Positions 11,481 through 13,817 of a DNA stretch of 13,817 nt are shown here, piece after piece. Position 1 is the first letter of the stretch. Each line of letters opens with the position of its first letter. The stretch lies in assembly GCA_913064935.1 (NCBI GenBank), contig CAJYBF010000006.1, forward strand, positions 1 to 13,817. Reading direction: 5' to 3'. The notes below the pieces were generated by a model. That model had not been told where the DNA came from. It did not search any database and worked only from the letters and a program-made list of their open reading frames with translations. Source of the stretch: an uncultured Mollicutes bacterium (GTDB lineage: Bacteria > Bacillota_I > Bacilli_A > MAG-NZ). The position numbers and the translations under genes are program-made.

Positions 11481-11669
11481 TTATAGGAGAATTAAGTCAA
11501 ACTTAGTCGAGCAGTTAGGAACGACATCAGCCTTATGTTCCTTCCACAGTTCTTCTGTGGTGATAACGGTCTCTATAGAATAGGCACGTATATCACATGG
11601 ACAAAACTTATCTGTAAGAACAAGGGTTCCTTCTTTCAACAGTTTTTTAAACTTTCTATACTTTTTCAT
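11481..11669 (-). CDS. Hypothetical protein, last gene of the right operon
   Basis: 62 residues starting MKKYRKFKKLLKEGTLVLTD, basic N-terminus, CPCD motif, acidic/Trp middle (TTEELWKEHK). No family recognised. Its ATG overlaps the upstream TGA (ATGA), the coupling used several times in this operon. Confidence 0.7.
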   Translation of the reverse strand: MKKYRKFKKLLKEGTLVLTDKFCPCDIRAYSIETVITTEELWKEHKADVVPNCSTKFDLILL

Positions 11670-11848
11670 AAATTAATTTTCCAACCACCTCTTCCATCTC
11701 TAGTCGGACTCGGCATTGATTTACCAACACCATGGGAAATAAGGATGGTTTTTTTAGACATCTCCATTTGTTTTATGTATGCCTTTTGAGAGGGAGTAAA
11801 CTCCCCACCAATGGGTTTAATGAACTTTCTTCTTCTAAGTAATATCAT
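11666..11848 (-). CDS. MILLRRR-family small protein, minus-strand paralog (60 aa)
   Basis: Starts MILLRRRKFIKPIGGEFTPS, then QKAYIKQMEMSKK. It shares the N-terminal heptad with the plus-strand genes at 714 and 1013, and the G...(S/T)xxQKxx(F/Y)I pattern with the latter. A GVGKS string near residue 41 resembles part of a P-loop, but the protein is too small for an NTPase. Both ends use ATGA overlaps. Confidence 0.7.
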   Translation of the reverse strand: MILLRRRKFIKPIGGEFTPSQKAYIKQMEMSKKTILISHGVGKSMPSPTRDGRGGWKINL

Positions 11849-11988
11849 TTATCACTGTGTATTAATTCCAATTTAAAGTATACTGCGAATATCAGAAAGT
11901 ATATTGCCCAATCCATTCTATAGTTAACCATTGCTATAATGGAACATATGAATGATGTACATATAAGTAAGGTGTATAGTAATTTCAT
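11845..11988 (-). CDS. 47-aa membrane protein
   Basis: MKLLYTLLICTSFICSIIAM followed by a short polar linker (VNYRMDW) and a second hydrophobic stretch (AIYFLIFAVYF), ending HSDK. Two membrane segments or a signal-anchor hairpin. The start lies 1 nt after the stop of the upstream gene and its TGA overlaps the next ATG. Well supported by the packing, function unknown. Confidence 0.6.
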   Translation of the reverse strand: MKLLYTLLICTSFICSIIAMVNYRMDWAIYFLIFAVYFKLELIHSDK

Positions 11989-11989
11989 A

Positions 11990-12184
11990 TTAGTGTATGT
12001 CTTGGTAAATAACTCCAGAGGTTGGTAATTCTTTTATGTTCCAAAGGGTATAGAACGTTCCCACGTTAATATCTAGGTGTTCTGTGGCGTATTTTTCCAA
12101 TTCCTTTTTACTCTCAGCAGCGATAATATATTTCTCCCTAGAGTAGTTCTCCGATTTCTTATATTCAATTTCGTATATTTTCAT
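11990..12184 (-). CDS. Hypothetical small alpha/beta protein
   Basis: 64 residues starting MKIYEIEYKKSENYSREKYI, with IIAAESKKELEKYATEHL. The pattern strand, then a basic loop, then IIAAESKKELEKYA is typical of the small 'xAxxxxEA' repeats found in phage proteins that resemble DpnD/PcfM-like modules, but this is only a resemblance. The partial gene at 13580 has the comparable ITVLAKNEIQACKRA. Operonic. Confidence 0.7.
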   Translation of the reverse strand: MKIYEIEYKKSENYSREKYIIAAESKKELEKYATEHLDINVGTFYTLWNIKELPTSGVIYQDIH

Positions 12185-12188
12185 AGTC

Positions 12189-12323
12189 TTATTTTAATGA
12201 GTTAATTAACGCATCGAAATTACCAGTCAACATAGCCACTATACAAACAACCGAAGCCACTATAACTATCAGCGGAATAATACCTATTGACCACTCCTTA
12301 GATTCTCTTTTCTCTTTACTCAT
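12189..12323 (-). CDS. 44-aa single-pass membrane protein
   Basis: MSKEKRESKEWSIGIIPLIV then IVASVVCIVAML, ending NSLK. A charged N-terminus followed by one transmembrane helix (13-33). It fills the gap between two genes of the minus-strand operon (10 nt before, 4 nt after), which supports it. Unknown function. Confidence 0.6.
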   Translation of the reverse strand: MSKEKRESKEWSIGIIPLIVIVASVVCIVAMLTGNFDALINSLK

Positions 12324-12333
12324 AATTTATAAT

Positions 12334-12558
12334 TTATTTGTTTCCGTACATTTCTTCGTAGTAGTCATCACTATCGTGAGTATCAATATCATTATGTGCC
12401 ATAATGATAACTTCCTCTTCTCTTGGCAATAATGCCTTTGCAAGGATAACAACTTCAACATAGGCATATTTCGTAGCCCTGTTTTCTTTCGTGTCGTTAG
12501 GAAGGGTATCGTGTTTACCCTTTAGTGTATCAATTAGTTCTTGTAAAGGTGTGTTCAT
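12334..12558 (-). CDS. Hypothetical acidic protein
   Basis: 74 residues starting MNTPLQELIDTLKGKHDTLP, helical, with a strongly acidic tail (DIDTHDSDDYYEEMYGNK). The ATG overlaps the upstream TGA (ATGA). No family recognised. Confidence 0.7.
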   Translation of the reverse strand: MNTPLQELIDTLKGKHDTLPNDTKENRATKYAYVEVVILAKALLPREEEVIIMAHNDIDTHDSDDYYEEMYGNK

Positions 12559-12746
12559 ACTTCTTGGTTTTTAAGTGACTCTAATAGGTAATCGGCCATA
12601 TCATTCAGTTCTTTAGTTTCTCTAGTGAACCGTTCATCTTGGCCAGTATATTTAGTCACACTAGTAAAGAAGAAAAGGAAACCAGCTTTATTTCTAATGC
12701 CGTACGGCATTTCCATTTGGTATATAATCCTTAGGTCTTCTTTCAT
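12555..12746 (-). CDS. Hypothetical protein
   Basis: 63 residues starting MKEDLRIIYQMEMPYGIRNK, with an aromatic strand (GFLFFFTSVT) and a C-terminal helix (DMADYLLESLK). Coupled at both ends (TAATG upstream, ATGA downstream). No family recognised. Confidence 0.68.
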   Translation of the reverse strand: MKEDLRIIYQMEMPYGIRNKAGFLFFFTSVTKYTGQDERFTRETKELNDMADYLLESLKNQEV

Positions 12747-13171
12747 TATATGACGTTTAGGATTTTATTATAAAGGTGTGTATTCACACCATTTCCACTT
12801 CCTCTTGAATCCACTTCGATTTCTCTAAGCAAATCCTTAAGTTTATTTATCTTCCTCTCATGAGTCTTAGCTGTTTCGGCTTGGGTCGCTAGGAAGTCTG
12901 GAAGTGTTTGTAACTTAAGGTGGTCTTCTAAATCTATCTTGTAAGCTTCTTCTCTATATAGGGCACCTCTTGGTTTAGGTTCGTTAACAACCTTAAAGTC
13001 ATTAATCCGAATCTCATTAGAGTGGGCATTAACGACTTGACTTATTTGGTCAATCATTATCTGAGCGTCATATTCTGAGCCTTCTCTAAGGGTAAGTTCA
13101 CCCTCTGGTGTAATTAGACCACGCATTTTAAAGTGGGTCATTATATCTTCTTTTAATTTATTGTTATCCAT
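12746..13171 (-). CDS. Hypothetical helical protein (141 aa)
   Basis: Largest gene of the right operon, starting MDNNKLKEDIMTHFKMRGLI. It has a mixed N-terminal part, then a long helical region (about 75-125; LEDHLKLQTLPDFLATQAET and a KTHERKINKLKDLL coil), ending with a Gly-containing segment. No family recognised. It overlaps the upstream gene by 19 nt. Confidence 0.72.
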   Translation of the reverse strand: MDNNKLKEDIMTHFKMRGLITPEGELTLREGSEYDAQIMIDQISQVVNAHSNEIRINDFKVVNEPKPRGALYREEAYKIDLEDHLKLQTLPDFLATQAETAKTHERKINKLKDLLREIEVDSRGSGNGVNTHLYNKILNVI

Positions 13172-13434
13172 ATCTTTTTAGTATTATTTTCTTCTAAGCG
13201 TTTTAATAATCGTTTTGCTTTTCTGATTATGATTTGACTCATAATTAATTGGACCACACCCACTACAAAGTAGTACGGTGAGAATATAAGTAGTTTAATT
13301 CCTAGGAACCACTTAGTGGTGTTGGGTTGAATGAAGTCCGAATCACCTTCAGCGATACGCATAATCTCGTTATGGTATATGAATAGGTTTAACCCCCCTA
13401 GGAGTACCCATATACTTATAAAAATTGTTTCCAT
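13153..13434 (-). CDS. Two-helix membrane protein
   Basis: 93 residues. Transmembrane segments at about 3-20 and 43-70, separated by an acidic loop (RIAEGDSDF), then a basic tail (RKAKRLLKRLEENNTKK). Such a topology fits holin or superinfection-exclusion proteins, but sequence gives no proof. TAATG coupling with the upstream gene. Confidence 0.72.
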   Translation of the reverse strand: METIFISIWVLLGGLNLFIYHNEIMRIAEGDSDFIQPNTTKWFLGIKLLIFSPYYFVVGVVQLIMSQIIIRKAKRLLKRLEENNTKKIWITIN

Positions 13435-13568
13435 TATTTCTTTTTAGTTTCCGAAGTACGTTTTTTCTTTTCTTCCATTTGTTTATTGATTTCACTTTGA
13501 AAATCAAATGCTCTATATAAACAGTATAGCATAACTATTACAGCTAACCCTATTAACCACTTTTCCAT
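13434..13568 (-). CDS. 44-aa membrane protein with charged tail
   Basis: I take the start at ATG 13568 (MEKWLIGLAVIVMLYCLYRA), because upstream in-frame codons would overlap the preceding gene and because AGAAGAA directly precedes this ATG. One transmembrane helix (4-20), then a highly charged tail (QMEEKKKRTSETKKK). Shape is like a small spanin or signal-anchored peptide; function unknown. Confidence 0.62.
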   Translation of the reverse strand: MEKWLIGLAVIVMLYCLYRAFDFQSEINKQMEEKKKRTSETKKK

Positions 13569-13579
13569 TTCTTCTTTTT

Positions 13580-13787
13580 TTAATTTCCTAAGTACGTTAT
13601 ATTTCTCCAATGGTCTGACTTTGCAGATTTCTTTACAGCGAAGTGTCCCCAATTTTCGGTAGTTACGCTATATCTACCAGCGTGTTCTAAACCATACCCA
13701 CGTTTAACGGCTCTTTTACAAGCTTGTATTTCATTCTTAGCTAGTACGGTAATGTAACCACCGTTAAAATTACTAAACTCACCGAAC
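13580..13787 (-). CDS. C-terminal 68 residues of a protein cut by the contig end
   Basis: The frame reads FGEFSNFNGGYITVLAKNEI and so on to WRNITYLGN before TAA 13580-13582. The start codon is missing because bases from 13788 on are sequencing adapter. The apparent start, a peptide SSDVCSSDL, is the translation of that adapter and must not be kept. The true part contains ITVLAKNEIQACKRAVKRGY, a strand then helix module of unknown function. Confidence 0.65.
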
Positions 13788-13817
13788 AGATCGGAAGAGC
13801 ACACGTCTGAACTCAAG
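13788..13817. other. Illumina TruSeq adapter contamination
   Basis: From 13788 the sequence reads AGATCGGAAGAGC followed by ACACGTCTGAACTC, 27 bases identical to the standard TruSeq read adapter, then three unmatched bases. On the minus strand it translates to the well-known artefact SSDVCSSDL. Confidence 0.98.

Noticed and set aside
11535..11789. 84-codon plus-strand ORF
   Set aside because: Lies antisense to two tightly coupled minus-strand genes and has no promoter. It is a shadow.
11666..11848. Walker A-like GVGKS in the 60-aa MILLRRR protein
   Set aside because: Incomplete motif, no Walker B, protein far too short for an NTPase.
1..13787. Genome-wide recoding of TGA as Trp
   Set aside because: TGA acts as the stop in several ATGA overlaps (1014-1016, 11666-11668, 11845-11847, 12555-12557). 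Reading through two of these on the minus strand would give long overlapping extensions.
13580..13816. ORF beginning MSSDVCSSDL on the minus strand
   Set aside because: The first ten residues are translated adapter. Only the part from 13787 downward is real.

Overview
The window is a 13.8 kb AT-rich linear contig, most likely a fragment of a bacteriophage that infects a Bacteroidetes host, probably from a metagenome. The host call rests on about 18 promoters of the Bacteroidetes type (a TTTG or TTAG box, a spacer of almost always exactly 20 nt, then TAnnTTTG) and on A-rich leaders in place of strong Shine-Dalgarno sites. The phage call rests on many tiny tightly packed ORFans, a GP88-family phage protein, and the absence of host housekeeping genes, tRNAs, rRNAs or mobile elements. 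The last 30 bases are Illumina adapter, so the right end is an assembly artefact.

Layout. (1) 1-1797, plus strand: a translationally coupled operon of small genes, beginning inside a gene cut by the contig start. (2) 1798-2743: no genes. It holds three minus-strand promoters with no ORF behind them, one in front of a long, strongly structured RNA and two in front of short related RNAs. (3) 2744-10270, plus strand: a control-dense region of about 18 small genes, mostly one or two per promoter. Nearly every promoter is followed by the same A/C-rich leader ending in CACTATG or a close variant. GP88 is the only recognisable family. A third short minus-strand RNA lies at about 5060-5119. A hairpin array at 6437-6589 exposes UAGUG in its loops, complementary to the leader motif. 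(4) 10271-10797: no genes, with a C-rich tract (G-quadruplex potential on the minus strand), long A/T runs and a 15-bp direct repeat; possibly a replication or packaging site. (5) 10798-11452, plus strand: two membrane-associated genes, the second with an in-frame TGA. (6) 11481-13787, minus strand: a coupled operon of eleven small genes converging on a shared terminator at 11457-11474.

Working model (inference). The middle region looks like an early or regulatory region in which a duplicated terminator-promoter-leader cassette drives many small host-interaction genes. The hairpin array, in the 3' end of the 5704-6436 transcript, could pair with the CACUA leader motif of these mRNAs around the start codon and so regulate them together. 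Four minus-strand promoters of the same class feed non-coding RNAs. The flanking operons share a paralogous small protein family starting MILLRRR, which suggests they belong to the same, perhaps later, programme.
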